A DNA stretch of 64,000 nucleotides from Pseudomonadota bacterium. Its GTDB lineage: Bacteria; Myxococcota_A; UBA796; UBA9615. Numbering within the stretch: position 1 is the stretch's first letter; every line of letters starts with the position of its first letter. The notes beneath the pieces are model-generated. The model saw only the letters and a list, made by a program, of their open reading frames with translations. It ran no database searches and was not told where the DNA came from. This document shows, one piece after another, positions 27,821 through 37,150 of this stretch. The stretch covers positions 1-64,000 of the forward strand of contig JAAESI010000072.1 of assembly GCA_024229515.1 (NCBI GenBank), given 5' to 3'. The translations under genes and the position numbers were made by a program.

Positions 27821-30595
27821 CTAGCCGGTGTTCCGCAGCCCCGCCGCGACGCCGTTGATCGACCTCAAGATCGCTCCCCGCAGCTCATCGTCTTCGGCGT
27901 TGGAGGCATCCCGCCGCCGGCGAAGCAGTTCGACCTGGAGGAACGACAGCGCGTCCACGTAGGGGTTGCGCAGGTCGATCGAGCGCCGCAGCACGGGGTT
28001 CCGCTCCAGCAGCGTCTCGACCCCGAGCACGGCTTGCACCGCGGACGTGGCGCGATCGAACTCGGCCTTGAGCGCGGTGAAGATGCGATCGCTCCCCGGA
28101 CCCGCGAGGGAGCGGACGTAGTGGGCGGCGATGTCGAGGTCGCCCTTGGCGCAGACCATCTCGACGTTCTCCAGCAGCGCGGCGAAGAACGGCCACCGAG
28201 CAGCCATGTCCCGGAGCTCGGCGAGGCCGGCGTCTCCGTGAGCCTGGAGGAACCCATCGAGGGCCGAGCCGACGCCCAGCCAGCCGGTGAGCACGTGGCG
28301 GGACTGCATCCAGCCGAACACCCAGGGGATCGCCCGGAGCGACTCGATGCCCTTGGCCGAGCCGGCGCGATACGCGGGACGGGAGCCGATCGGGAGGGCC
28401 GCGAGCTCGTCCAGCGGACCGACCGACATGAAGTAGTCGAACAGCTCCGGGTCGTCGTAGACAGTCGAGCGGAAGGTCCGGTAGGCGACGTCGGACAGCT
28501 CGTCCATGACGGCGGCGAAGCGGACCCGGTCGGCCTCCCCGACGTCATCGCGCCAGTCGTTGAAGCCGTGGGCGAGCACCGCCGAGGCGGTCAGCTCCAG
28601 GGTGCGGCGGGCGATCTCGGGGAGCCCGTACTTGAGCTGGATGACCTCACCCTGCTCGGTGATCTTGATGCGCCCCGCCACGCTGCGCGGGGGCTGCGCG
28701 AGGATCGCCTTGTGGGCGGGGCCGCCGCCCCGGCTGACGGTGCCTCCGCGGCCGTGGAACAGCAGCAGCTTCACGCCGTGGCGGGCGGCCGCCTCCTCCA
28801 GCACCTCCTGGGCTCGGTAGAGGGACCACGCGGCGGTGAGGATGCCGGCGTCCTTGGCCGAATCGCTGTAGCCGATCATCACCTCCTGCACGTTGCCGTG
28901 GGCGCGGAGCTGCTCTTTGTAGAAGGGGTCGACGAAGAGCGACTCCATCACCGCGGGGGCGGCCACGAGGTCGGCGCGGGTCTCGAACAGGGGAGCGACG
29001 CGGAGGCTGGAGCGGAGCTTGTCCCCCTCCCAGCTCAGCAAGCCGGATTCCCGCGCGAGCACGAGCACCTCGAGCAGGTCGGAGGCGGCGTCGGTCATCG
29101 ACACCACGCAGGTCTCGATGCTCGCGGAGCCGCACTCGCGGCGGACCTCGGCGACGACGTCGAACAGGTCCAGGGTCTCCTGGGTTCCGGCGGTGAAGGA
29201 GGCGCCGGGGGCGCGGAGCAGGCGTCGGCCGACCAGCTCGGAGCGCAGCAACGCCGAACGCACCTCCTCGTCCAGATCGGCGTAGGTGCGACCGGCGGGG
29301 AGGATGCGCGCGGCCGCGACCAGCTCCGTCATGGCGGCCTCGTGGCGGCGGCTGTGCTGCCGGATGTCGAGGGTCGCGAGGTGGAAGCCGAACGCCCGCG
29401 CCCGATCGACGGCGGGTTGGAGCAGTCCCGCCACCGATCGCTTGGCGCCGTGACTGCTCAGGGACGCCGCCACCAACTGCAGGTCGGCGAGGTACTCGTG
29501 GGCGGTCGCGTAGGCGCCGGGGCGGTCGTCGCCGTCGGCCACGCCGGCCCGGTCGCGGAGGTTGGCGAGGTTCGCGGCGAGCCGCGCCTCCATGAACGAG
29601 AGCTTGAGGCGGTAGGGCTCGAACCGGTTCCGGATCGCATTGCGCGTCCGGATCGCGGGCAGGTCCCGGCCGTCGCGCTCGAGGCTGTCGATCAGCGCGG
29701 GGAGCGCGTGGGCGCGGCGGGTGGAGTGCGACACGAACGTCTTGAGCTCCCGCACCGTGGCGAGGTGCTTCTCCAGCACCCGCTCCTTCATCATCCGCGC
29801 GGCCTGGAGCGTGACCTCGGGGGTGACGAACGGGTTGCCGTCGCGGTCGCCGCCGATCCAGCTGCCCAGCGTCACCGGGCGGGCGTCCCGAGCGAGGGTC
29901 GCGCCGTGGGCGGCGAGCGCGCGGCGAAGCTCGGCGTACAGCTCGGGGATCGACTCCCAGAGGGTGCGGTCGAACGCCGCCAGCAGCGACTTGACCTCCT
30001 CCAGCACGGTGGGCCGGCGGTGGCGGAGTTCGTCGGACTGCCACAGCGCTTCGATGTGCATCGCGACGGCATCGGGGAAGCCGCCGTCCAGCAGCAGCTC
30101 GTGGAGCACCCGGAGCTTGTCCTGCGTCGTCCGGCGCACCGACTCGGTGGGGTGGGCGGTGAGCACGGGCCGGACCTGGAGCTTCGACAGCTGCTTGGCG
30201 AGCTCGTCGGGCGTGGCTCCGGCTTCGACCAATTCGGCCAACGTCGCCACCACGGAGCCACGCTGCGGGGCTGTCCCGGCCTGCTTGTGGTAGCGCCGCC
30301 GGCGCACGCGGTGGGTCTGTTCGGCCGTGTTGACGAGCTGGAAGTACCGGGAGAAGGCGCGGACCACTTCTTCGGCGCGGGCGGCATCCCAGCCGCCGAT
30401 GAGCTCGACGATGCGGGCATCGGCGGTGGGATCGGGCTCGCCGTCGGCGCCCCGACGGGCGCGGGTCAGGGCCCGGAGCTGCTCGACGTCCTCGAACGTG
30501 GAGGTGCCGGAGAGCGCGCCGATGGTGTCGCCGAGCAGGGCACCGAGGCGGCGGACATCGTCGTGGAGGGGGCGGTCCTGGGGACGCTTGGTCAC
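27821..30595 (-). CDS. ppc: Phosphoenolpyruvate carboxylase
   Basis: 924 residues, the normal length. It catalyses PEP + bicarbonate to oxaloacetate + phosphate, an anaplerotic step. Diagnostic motifs are all present: LTAHPTESVRRT (catalytic His near 148), GGDRDGNPFVTP, GYSDSAKDAG, LFHGRGGTVSRGGGPAHKAI, and the C-terminal AAGLRNTG. The GTG start at 30595 overlaps the stop of the ferredoxin-like gene (GTGA), so the two are translationally coupled. The convergent neighbour ends 10 bases away. Confidence 0.97.
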   Translation of the reverse strand: MTKRPQDRPLHDDVRRLGALLGDTIGALSGTSTFEDVEQLRALTRARRGADGEPDPTADARIVELIGGWDAARAEEVVRAFSRYFQLVNTAEQTHRVRRRRYHKQAGTAPQRGSVVATLAELVEAGATPDELAKQLSKLQVRPVLTAHPTESVRRTTQDKLRVLHELLLDGGFPDAVAMHIEALWQSDELRHRRPTVLEEVKSLLAAFDRTLWESIPELYAELRRALAAHGATLARDARPVTLGSWIGGDRDGNPFVTPEVTLQAARMMKERVLEKHLATVRELKTFVSHSTRRAHALPALIDSLERDGRDLPAIRTRNAIRNRFEPYRLKLSFMEARLAANLANLRDRAGVADGDDRPGAYATAHEYLADLQLVAASLSSHGAKRSVAGLLQPAVDRARAFGFHLATLDIRQHSRRHEAAMTELVAAARILPAGRTYADLDEEVRSALLRSELVGRRLLRAPGASFTAGTQETLDLFDVVAEVRRECGSASIETCVVSMTDAASDLLEVLVLARESGLLSWEGDKLRSSLRVAPLFETRADLVAAPAVMESLFVDPFYKEQLRAHGNVQEVMIGYSDSAKDAGILTAAWSLYRAQEVLEEAAARHGVKLLLFHGRGGTVSRGGGPAHKAILAQPPRSVAGRIKITEQGEVIQLKYGLPEIARRTLELTASAVLAHGFNDWRDDVGEADRVRFAAVMDELSDVAYRTFRSTVYDDPELFDYFMSVGPLDELAALPIGSRPAYRAGSAKGIESLRAIPWVFGWMQSRHVLTGWLGVGSALDGFLQAHGDAGLAELRDMAARWPFFAALLENVEMVCAKGDLDIAAHYVRSLAGPGSDRIFTALKAEFDRATSAVQAVLGVETLLERNPVLRRSIDLRNPYVDALSFLQVELLRRRRDASNAEDDELRGAILRSINGVAAGLRNTG

Positions 30596-31146
30596 TTGGG
30601 GTCCTTCTTCTTGGCCCCGGGGGGCGGGCGGTGGTCGCCGACGCGCGGCGCGCCGGGGTTCCGCTTGCGCTTCTTGTAGGGCTTGCGCTTCTTCTTGTCA
30701 GGGCGGGGGGGGCGAGCCTCCCGGGGCTCGTCTTTGCGGGGCGGCCGGGACATGCCGCCGCCGGAGCCACGGACGCGGCGGAGCTCTTCGTCCTGCTCCA
30801 TCTGCTCCCGCTTGCGGACGATCGAAAAGGGGATGTATCGGCCGCGTTCCTTCTTGGGGGGCGGCTCGGCGATCTGCACGACCACGTCCCCGAAGACGCG
30901 CAGCTGGCAGCTGAGCCGCTCGCGGGTCAAGTAGAAGACGTTGCCCATGTGCCCCTCCTCCTCCCACGTCATGGGGGAGACGAGCTCCTCGCCTTCCAAC
31001 ACGGTCACCCGGCACAGCGCGCAGGCGCACTTGCCGCCGCATTGGCTGGGGATGGCGACCCCGGCCATGGCTGCGGCCCCGAACACGGTGGTGCCAGGGT
31101 TGACCTCGATGGTCACGTCCGCCGGCTGGAAGGTGATCTTCGGCAC
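30592..31146 (-). CDS. 2Fe-2S ferredoxin-domain protein with a basic C-terminal tail
   Basis: 184 residues. The first ~95 form a plant-type [2Fe-2S] domain, with ligands in CGGKCACALC and a downstream Cys in RLSCQLRVFG. The second half is an unusual Lys/Arg/Pro-rich tail (for example DKKKRKPYKKRKRN), likely disordered and possibly nucleic-acid or membrane-surface binding. The GTG start at 31146 is 6 bases after TACGAT. It is coupled to ppc by a 4-base overlap. The redox partner is unknown. Confidence 0.82.
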   Translation of the reverse strand: MPKITFQPADVTIEVNPGTTVFGAAAMAGVAIPSQCGGKCACALCRVTVLEGEELVSPMTWEEEGHMGNVFYLTRERLSCQLRVFGDVVVQIAEPPPKKERGRYIPFSIVRKREQMEQDEELRRVRGSGGGMSRPPRKDEPREARPPRPDKKKRKPYKKRKRNPGAPRVGDHRPPPGAKKKDPK

Positions 31147-31349
31147 GGCGGCATCGTAGCGGTCGCAGATGGTCTTGCACGCGGCTGCCGGAAGCGTCGC
31201 GAAGGGCGGGAGCGTCGGCCCCCGGGGTCACTCGCCGTTGTCGCCGACCTCGATGTCCCCGCCCACGTTGGCCGGACCGATGGCCTCGACGAGCTCGTCG
31301 CCGCCACCACGTCGTTGTGCCGCTCGCACAGGGCGGCGGGGCTGTCGAC
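31147..31349 (-). other. Intergenic stretch with coding-like remnants past the YD-repeat gene
   Basis: After the TGA of the upstream YD-repeat gene, the same frame reads VDSPAALCERHNDVVA. One base-shift later, the sequence reads DELVEAIGPANVGGDI, then EVGDNGE and a stop at 31228. This could be a decayed C-terminal extension. The TACGAT promoter for the ferredoxin gene also lies here (31153-31158). Confidence 0.3.
31153..31158 (-). promoter_or_regulatory. TACGAT -10 box for the ferredoxin-ppc operon
   Basis: TACGAT then GCCGCC then GTG at 31146 on the minus strand. Confidence 0.45.
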
Positions 31350-34300
31350 TCAGCGAAGGGCGGGAAAGACGTGCGGATCGGAGGCTGCGGGGAGGCCGAC
31401 CCCGGCACGGAACAACGTCAGTTCGGGTTCGCCTCGCGACGTCATCGGGAAGCGCGGATCCCCGGGCGCCAGGCCCCATCGGGTCTCGGGCACGTCCCCC
31501 GCCTGAGGCAGGTACGGGGGCGCGCCGAGCACGGCCGGGTCGGGCACGCGCGGCGTCGGGCCGGCCGCATCCAGGAGCGAGCGCGCCGCGAACCCGAAGG
31601 CTCGTCGACCGGCCGCCTGCCGGAGACGGCCCCCGAGGTCTGCGGACAGGAGGCGGCCCCCGCGATCGACCACGAACCGGCTGCCCGCTGCCGTCTCCAG
31701 CACCCACCGCTCGGCCGCCGTGGCGGGGGCCGCCCAGCCGCTCAAGGGTGCGGGGCCGCGGGCCTCCAGGGTCGGCAGGGCCAGGAGCAGGGCGTCGTCC
31801 TCCACCGCGTCACGGGCCGGGGCTCCGGGCACGATCGGGTGATCCGAGAGCCCCTCCAGCGCCGAGCAGCGGGCGTCGATCGGCAGCGACCCGAAGGCAC
31901 CGGGGAGGTTCGCGCAGAGGCCGGGGATCACGTCCCCGGTGCCCTTGGGGAGCCCCTCGACGGCCGGGCGAGGAGCCGCCGGCGCCTGTTCGGTGGCGTT
32001 CGCGCCGTCCGCGCTGAGGAAGCCGTCCAGCCCCGGGGAGAGTCCGGCGACTGCCCCCGCGCGCCACCCGGGCGGGGTCGAGGAGTGCGCCCGGCGGCGG
32101 GCCACGTCACGCAGCACCGACGCTCCCGGCACGTCCACGGTCCAGGCGGGGTCGGGCAGATCGACGAAGGCTCTGTGGGCGTCGGCTCCCAGGGGCAGAT
32201 CCCCCGACAGCTCCAACGCCGTCAGGGGCGTGATGGCATCGACCCCGGGGATTCCCGGGAGCAGCCTGCGCGCGCCGGGCACGGGAGGCACCGCGGCGCC
32301 GATCCCCGCGTGGGCGGGGGCGGTGACGGGCACGCGCGACGAGGCCGCGAAGATGGCTCCTCGGGGGGCGATCCAGGCGCGCGGATCGGGGCCCAGCAGC
32401 GAGGTCGGAAGCCGGGCGAGATCGGCCGCCCCGACGTCGCGGGCAGACCACCACAGCTCGACCGCGTGCACGTCGCCCGGCCCCACGGGAACCGACGGCG
32501 AGCCGACCACCGGGGGATCCAGGACCCGGGGCGGCGCGGGGTAGCCCAGCCAGCCCTCCGGGGTGGACCAGCCGCCGTACGGACCGGGGAGGCGCAGGCC
32601 GTTGATGGCGCCGCCCGGGCCGAGCCAGGTGAGGGTGCCGCCGTCGTTCGCCGCGACGCGAAGCCAACCGGACGCCGAAGCCCCCGCTCCCCGCCCGTCG
32701 GGGGCCGGAAGGAACGCCGCTCCGTCGGAGGAGCCGACGGTCGAGCCGGCCCACGCCAGCGCCAGGGCCGGGGCCGACAGCGCCGCCGCGATGGGATCAT
32801 CCAGCGGATCGGCCGCCTCCGCCGACGGCAGCATCGCGGGCTGGATCGGCGACTCGTCCAGCACGGGGGTGGAGGTCGAACCCCAGAAGCCATCCACGGA
32901 CGCGAGCGCGCCAGACAGGCCCCGAAGCTCCTCCAGGCTGATCACGTCCGGCCCGTCGACGATGCCCAGGACGAGGCTGCGCGAGCCCGACTCCCGGATG
33001 ACCACCGGCCCGTCGTCGTCGGTGGTCACCCCCAGCGCATCGGCGATGGCGTCGTCGGAGCGGAAAATGGTGCCGTCGATGGGCTCGAAGGCGGCGCGCC
33101 GGTCTCCCGCCGTCCAGCCCCGGACCCGCCCCGACGAGTCACGTTCCAGCGTCCAGCGCAGGTCCGACGGTCCCTCGATGGCGTCCACCCGACCGGCCGG
33201 ATTCCGCTCGACGCCCCAGGTCTGGGCCGCGCCGCCCTCGGGGGTGATCGCCACCTCGCGCACGTCGCCGAACGAGTCGAAGGTGACCTCGGCGGCGCCG
33301 CCCCCGGGTCCGTCGAGGCCGCGCACCCGGCCAGGGCCGTCGGTGCGGAGCGACCAGGTCGCGGTCGTCGCCCCGACCGGCGCGGCCACCCCGTCCAGGC
33401 GTCCGTTCCGCCACCGGGGCTCCCACGCGCCGACCCGCAGCACCCGACCTCCCCGGCTGCGCTCGATCTCCGGCGCCTCCTCGACGGAACGACGGCGGCC
33501 GGCCCCGGCGCCCTCGCGGTACGCAACCCGCTTGGCCCGTCCCTGCGCGTCGCGCTGCACGTCCCAGGATCCCACCTCCCCGGCGGGCCCCCAGCCGGTC
33601 AGCGCCCCGGAGGGGGCGATCACGAACCGTGAACCGGCAGCGCGGGAGGGTCCCAGCGGTCCCCAACCGGCCTCGACCTTCGCGACCCCGGGCAGGCTCA
33701 GTTCGCTCCAGCGGCTGGCTCGATCCCAGCGAAGCTCGGCGGTGCGGCCCTCCGGATCGGTCACCGCGGCGGGCAGTCCGCCTCGCCCGAAGCGCAGCTT
33801 CCAGCCCGCGCCGATGAGTCCGCGCAGCTCCACCAGCTGACCGTCGCGGGCGTGCCGCAGCGTGAACCGGTGGCCTTCTCCGGTGGAGACGACGGAGGGA
33901 CGTCCGCCCCCATCGACCTGGATCTCGGCGCGCCCGCCTCCGGGGTCGGCGATGCGGCGCACCCGCCCCGAGCGGTCCCGTTCCAACTTCCACCGTCCGC
34001 TGCCGCGCAGCAGGCCGATCGTCCTGCCGGCGTCGTCCCGCTCCAGGGCGATCCGCCCCTGACCGGAGGTGACCCAGCCGACCACGCGGCCGCTGTCGCG
34101 GTCTCGCTCGAAGCTCGTGGTGCGGCCGTCGCCGCGGGACCAGCCGATGGCGAGGCCGTCCTCGTACTCGAGCTCCACGTCGGCGTGGCCTTCCCGTCGC
34201 AGCTCGCTCGGCAGCCCATCGAGGGCCCGGTCGAGCTCCCACCCCAGGCCTCCCCCCACCTCGAGGCGGATCGGCAGGCCGGCACCGTCACGATGGACCC

Positions 34301-36104
34301 GGACACCGCCGCGGGGGCCCGTCCACCCCTCGACGGCGGTGGCGCCGTAGCGCAGGTCGAACCCGCTCCCTCCATCAGCAGCCCGGCCGACGCGCCCGTC
34401 GGTGCCGCGCCGTACCTCCAGCGAACCGCCGGAGGGGGCGTCGAACCCGACCACTCGACCGCGGGCGTCGACGTCGAACCCGGCGGTGCCGGAGACGACG
34501 GACTCCACCGAGCGGACGAACCCGCTCCCGTCCCGCCGCACCTCGAGGGACTCACCCCCCGTGGTCGCGATGGACTTGATCAGGCCGACGTCGGTCCGCC
34601 AGATCGTCTCGCTCAGCCCGCCGGGCCGGTCGATCCGGGACGGCCGGCCGGCGGCATCCACGACCAGGGCGGTCGATCGACCCGCGGGGTCGGTCCAGCC
34701 CAGCACGCCGCCGTCGCTGCTGGCTTCGATCCTTGCCTCCTCGCCCGCGCCATCGACCAGACCGATGAGCACGCCGTCGGTGTCGCGCTTCCACTCAGCG
34801 GCGATCCCGTCGGTCGCGGCCTCGACCAGCCTTCCCCCGGCATCCCACCGGAAGCGCACCGTGGAGGCTCCGTCGGTCACCGCCACGGGGAGGGGACGGC
34901 GTCCGGCAAAGCGAACCTCCTGGCTGACCCCGCCGCCGGACAGGGTGCGCACGCGGCCGCGCGGATCCCAGATCACGGTCATCGGGGCGCTATCGATCGT
35001 GGCGAGCACCTTGGCGACGTCGGTTCCGTCCGGCGCGGCGAGGTCCAGCGTGCCCCCGGGGCCGATCGCTTCGGCGACGCGACCGGTCGCGTCGTCGTAG
35101 CGCACCGTCACCCGCCCGTCGGGGCCGTCGATGCTGGTCAGCCGCCCGCGGCCGTCGTACTCGAATCGCCACGAGCCGGCGGGCGCCTGCAGCCGCCACA
35201 GCGACCGTCCCGAGTACTCGAACTCGGCGTCGGGCCCGTCGCTGGAGTCGATCGTGCGGAACCGGCCCCACGAGTCGGCCGAGACCCGGAAGCGATCGGT
35301 CCGGCCGTGCGTGACCGTGGTCAGTCGACCGGCCTCCCGCTTGAGCTTGATCGTGGGCCCGCCGGGAGGATCCACCTGCGTCAGCTGGCCCTCGATCGAG
35401 TAGGTCTCCAGGCCTCCATCGGAGCGGGTCAGGATGAGCTCGCCGTCCCCCTGCAGCAGGGCGCGCTCGCCGCGCCTGGAGGAACGCCAGATCAGCTCCT
35501 CGCCGGCGGAGACCTCCGGTGCGGCGGCAGGGCCGAGGTAGCGCAGCCGCATCTCGCCCAGAAACAAGGGGTCGGAGCCCAGCATCGAACGCATGGCGTC
35601 GTCGCCACCGACGGCGCGTCGCTCCTTGCGGGGGGTGTCGCGCTTCCACGCGCGCACGAGCTCGTCGACGATCTGCCGCACCTCCTCGTTGTCGGGCGGC
35701 TCGCCCGCGAAGAAGTCGTCCGTCGCGCCGTCGGCGTCCACGATGACCCGGTCGCCCCAGGCCCCCGGCGCCGTGTACCGGCCCAGGTCGTAGCTCCAGC
35801 CCGGCCCCAGCTCGGGGTGGCCGTCCGAGTCAAGGTGGTTGTAGGTCAGCGCGAGCTGGCTGTCGGCGACCACGTCGGCACGCACGAACGGCCGCACCGA
35901 CACCACGAGGTTGCCGCTGAAGACGTTCACCGCGGCGCCGCCGCCGAGGTCTACGTAGAGGTCCTCGAGGGTGCCCCAGCCGAGTTGGTCCAGCGGCCCC
36001 CGGTCCATCGCGAAGGGCTCGCCCGTGATCTCCTCGGTGCGCTCCTCCATCGCCACGTCCGCGGCGAGGAAGAAGACGACGAGGGCCGACGCGAGCAGAC
36101 GCAC
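31350..36104 (-). CDS. Giant YD-repeat (RHS-like) exported protein without an RHS core
   Basis: 1584 residues. A signal peptide is followed by an RHS-type N-terminal region (NVFSGNLVVSVRPF, then ALTYNH and GPGWSYDLGRY). From about residue 230 to 1030 there are dozens of YD-like repeats (G-R-L/V-x-x-x-x-x-x-G pattern, for example FEYDGRGRLTSIDGPDGRV). The conserved RHS core motif that normally precedes a C-terminal toxin is not seen. Instead, ~500 Pro/Ala/Gly-rich residues follow that I do not recognise. The GTG start at 36104 lies 6 bases after TAGGAT. It follows the M48 protease gene by 9 bases. No immunity gene is evident. Confidence 0.82.
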   Translation of the reverse strand: MRLLASALVVFFLAADVAMEERTEEITGEPFAMDRGPLDQLGWGTLEDLYVDLGGGAAVNVFSGNLVVSVRPFVRADVVADSQLALTYNHLDSDGHPELGPGWSYDLGRYTAPGAWGDRVIVDADGATDDFFAGEPPDNEEVRQIVDELVRAWKRDTPRKERRAVGGDDAMRSMLGSDPLFLGEMRLRYLGPAAAPEVSAGEELIWRSSRRGERALLQGDGELILTRSDGGLETYSIEGQLTQVDPPGGPTIKLKREAGRLTTVTHGRTDRFRVSADSWGRFRTIDSSDGPDAEFEYSGRSLWRLQAPAGSWRFEYDGRGRLTSIDGPDGRVTVRYDDATGRVAEAIGPGGTLDLAAPDGTDVAKVLATIDSAPMTVIWDPRGRVRTLSGGGVSQEVRFAGRRPLPVAVTDGASTVRFRWDAGGRLVEAATDGIAAEWKRDTDGVLIGLVDGAGEEARIEASSDGGVLGWTDPAGRSTALVVDAAGRPSRIDRPGGLSETIWRTDVGLIKSIATTGGESLEVRRDGSGFVRSVESVVSGTAGFDVDARGRVVGFDAPSGGSLEVRRGTDGRVGRAADGGSGFDLRYGATAVEGWTGPRGGVRVHRDGAGLPIRLEVGGGLGWELDRALDGLPSELRREGHADVELEYEDGLAIGWSRGDGRTTSFERDRDSGRVVGWVTSGQGRIALERDDAGRTIGLLRGSGRWKLERDRSGRVRRIADPGGGRAEIQVDGGGRPSVVSTGEGHRFTLRHARDGQLVELRGLIGAGWKLRFGRGGLPAAVTDPEGRTAELRWDRASRWSELSLPGVAKVEAGWGPLGPSRAAGSRFVIAPSGALTGWGPAGEVGSWDVQRDAQGRAKRVAYREGAGAGRRRSVEEAPEIERSRGGRVLRVGAWEPRWRNGRLDGVAAPVGATTATWSLRTDGPGRVRGLDGPGGGAAEVTFDSFGDVREVAITPEGGAAQTWGVERNPAGRVDAIEGPSDLRWTLERDSSGRVRGWTAGDRRAAFEPIDGTIFRSDDAIADALGVTTDDDGPVVIRESGSRSLVLGIVDGPDVISLEELRGLSGALASVDGFWGSTSTPVLDESPIQPAMLPSAEAADPLDDPIAAALSAPALALAWAGSTVGSSDGAAFLPAPDGRGAGASASGWLRVAANDGGTLTWLGPGGAINGLRLPGPYGGWSTPEGWLGYPAPPRVLDPPVVGSPSVPVGPGDVHAVELWWSARDVGAADLARLPTSLLGPDPRAWIAPRGAIFAASSRVPVTAPAHAGIGAAVPPVPGARRLLPGIPGVDAITPLTALELSGDLPLGADAHRAFVDLPDPAWTVDVPGASVLRDVARRRAHSSTPPGWRAGAVAGLSPGLDGFLSADGANATEQAPAAPRPAVEGLPKGTGDVIPGLCANLPGAFGSLPIDARCSALEGLSDHPIVPGAPARDAVEDDALLLALPTLEARGPAPLSGWAAPATAAERWVLETAAGSRFVVDRGGRLLSADLGGRLRQAAGRRAFGFAARSLLDAAGPTPRVPDPAVLGAPPYLPQAGDVPETRWGLAPGDPRFPMTSRGEPELTLFRAGVGLPAASDPHVFPALR

Positions 36105-36110
36105 CGGCGA

Positions 36111-36116
36111 ATCCTA
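36111..36116 (-). promoter_or_regulatory. TAGGAT -10 box, 6 bases before the YD-repeat GTG start
   Basis: The box overlaps the TAG stop of the upstream M48 gene. The YD-repeat gene may therefore be both read through from the M48 gene and independently transcribed. Confidence 0.4.
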
Positions 36117-37103
36117 CTCGTCCGTGGCGGGCTTCCTCTTGAACAGCCCGTTGATCGACTCGCCGATGTTCTTGACGAAGCCGAACAGGGGGTCCGGGCT
36201 CTTGTCGAAGTCCTCGCCGTATTTGCTGCCCGCCGCCTTGATCTCGGCGAACACGGACACGTTGTCGTCAGCGTTGCGCTCGGGGTAGTCGCCGCCCACG
36301 ATCGTGCCGTAGTCGCCGCTGTCGACCCAGGCCTTCATCTCGGCCAGGCGCAGTACCGGGAACGGGTGACGTCGGCCCAGCAGGTTGATGACCTTGATGA
36401 CGCTGTCCATCACGCCGCCGCCGGAGCGGTACTCGTCGGCCTGCTGCACGAAGGCGTCCACGTTCATCTGGTCCGTCTTGCCGCCGCCGGCCATCTTCAT
36501 CATCACGCGCATGGCCAACTCGGGGTCCTGGACCACGAGCATGCCGGCGCGATCCGCGGACAGCTCCGACTTGCGATCCCACTCCAGCAGCGCGGTCCGA
36601 ATCGCCAGCAGCGCGGCGCCGGTGACGGGGATGATCATCATGGGGATGGTCAGCCGCATCAGCAGGAACAGCATCGTCTTGTAGAGCACGTGCCCGGACA
36701 TCGCGTGGCCCAGCTCGTGGGCGAGGATGAACTGCACTTCCTCGTCGCTGAGGAGGGCGAGGCTGGCGCTGTTGAGCACGATGAAGGGCTCGTCGAAGCC
36801 GACTGCGCCGGCGTTCACGTACGGCGAATGAGCGACGTACAGCTCCGGCGGCTGCTCGATGTCCAGGACGGTGCAGGCCTGGATGTACGAAGCCCACAGA
36901 TCGGGGAACTGCGTCTCGCTCACCCGGACCGACGTGGCCAGGGTGGTCAGCCGCAGCGCCCGCTCGCCCACGAAGCCGAAGAGCTTGCGGACCAGCAGAT
37001 CGAAGCCGGGGACCTTGCGGAGGGCGACCAGCGCGGCGCGGTCTGCGGGGTGCTCCCACGCGCGGGGACTGATGCCAGGAAAGTTGCGTCGTTCGGTCGT
37101 CAT
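36114..37103 (-). CDS. M48-family zinc metallopeptidase
   Basis: 329 residues. The zinc motif is HELGH (129-133), with the third ligand in SELSADRAG (Glu180, followed by Asp184), as in HtpX/Ste24-type peptidases. A hydrophobic stretch at about 142-172 (LFLLMRLTIPMMIIPVTGAA) suggests membrane association. It probably acts in envelope protein quality control. The tail (about 260-329) is variable. The start ATG is at 37103, with TAGGAC 7 bases upstream. It lies just upstream of the YD-repeat gene. Confidence 0.88.
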   Translation of the reverse strand: MTTERRNFPGISPRAWEHPADRAALVALRKVPGFDLLVRKLFGFVGERALRLTTLATSVRVSETQFPDLWASYIQACTVLDIEQPPELYVAHSPYVNAGAVGFDEPFIVLNSASLALLSDEEVQFILAHELGHAMSGHVLYKTMLFLLMRLTIPMMIIPVTGAALLAIRTALLEWDRKSELSADRAGMLVVQDPELAMRVMMKMAGGGKTDQMNVDAFVQQADEYRSGGGVMDSVIKVINLLGRRHPFPVLRLAEMKAWVDSGDYGTIVGGDYPERNADDNVSVFAEIKAAGSKYGEDFDKSPDPLFGFVKNIGESINGLFKRKPATDE

Positions 37104-37150
37104 ATGGTCCGTCCTACGGAAACGACCCCCGAGCGCTTGCAGTCAGTCCC

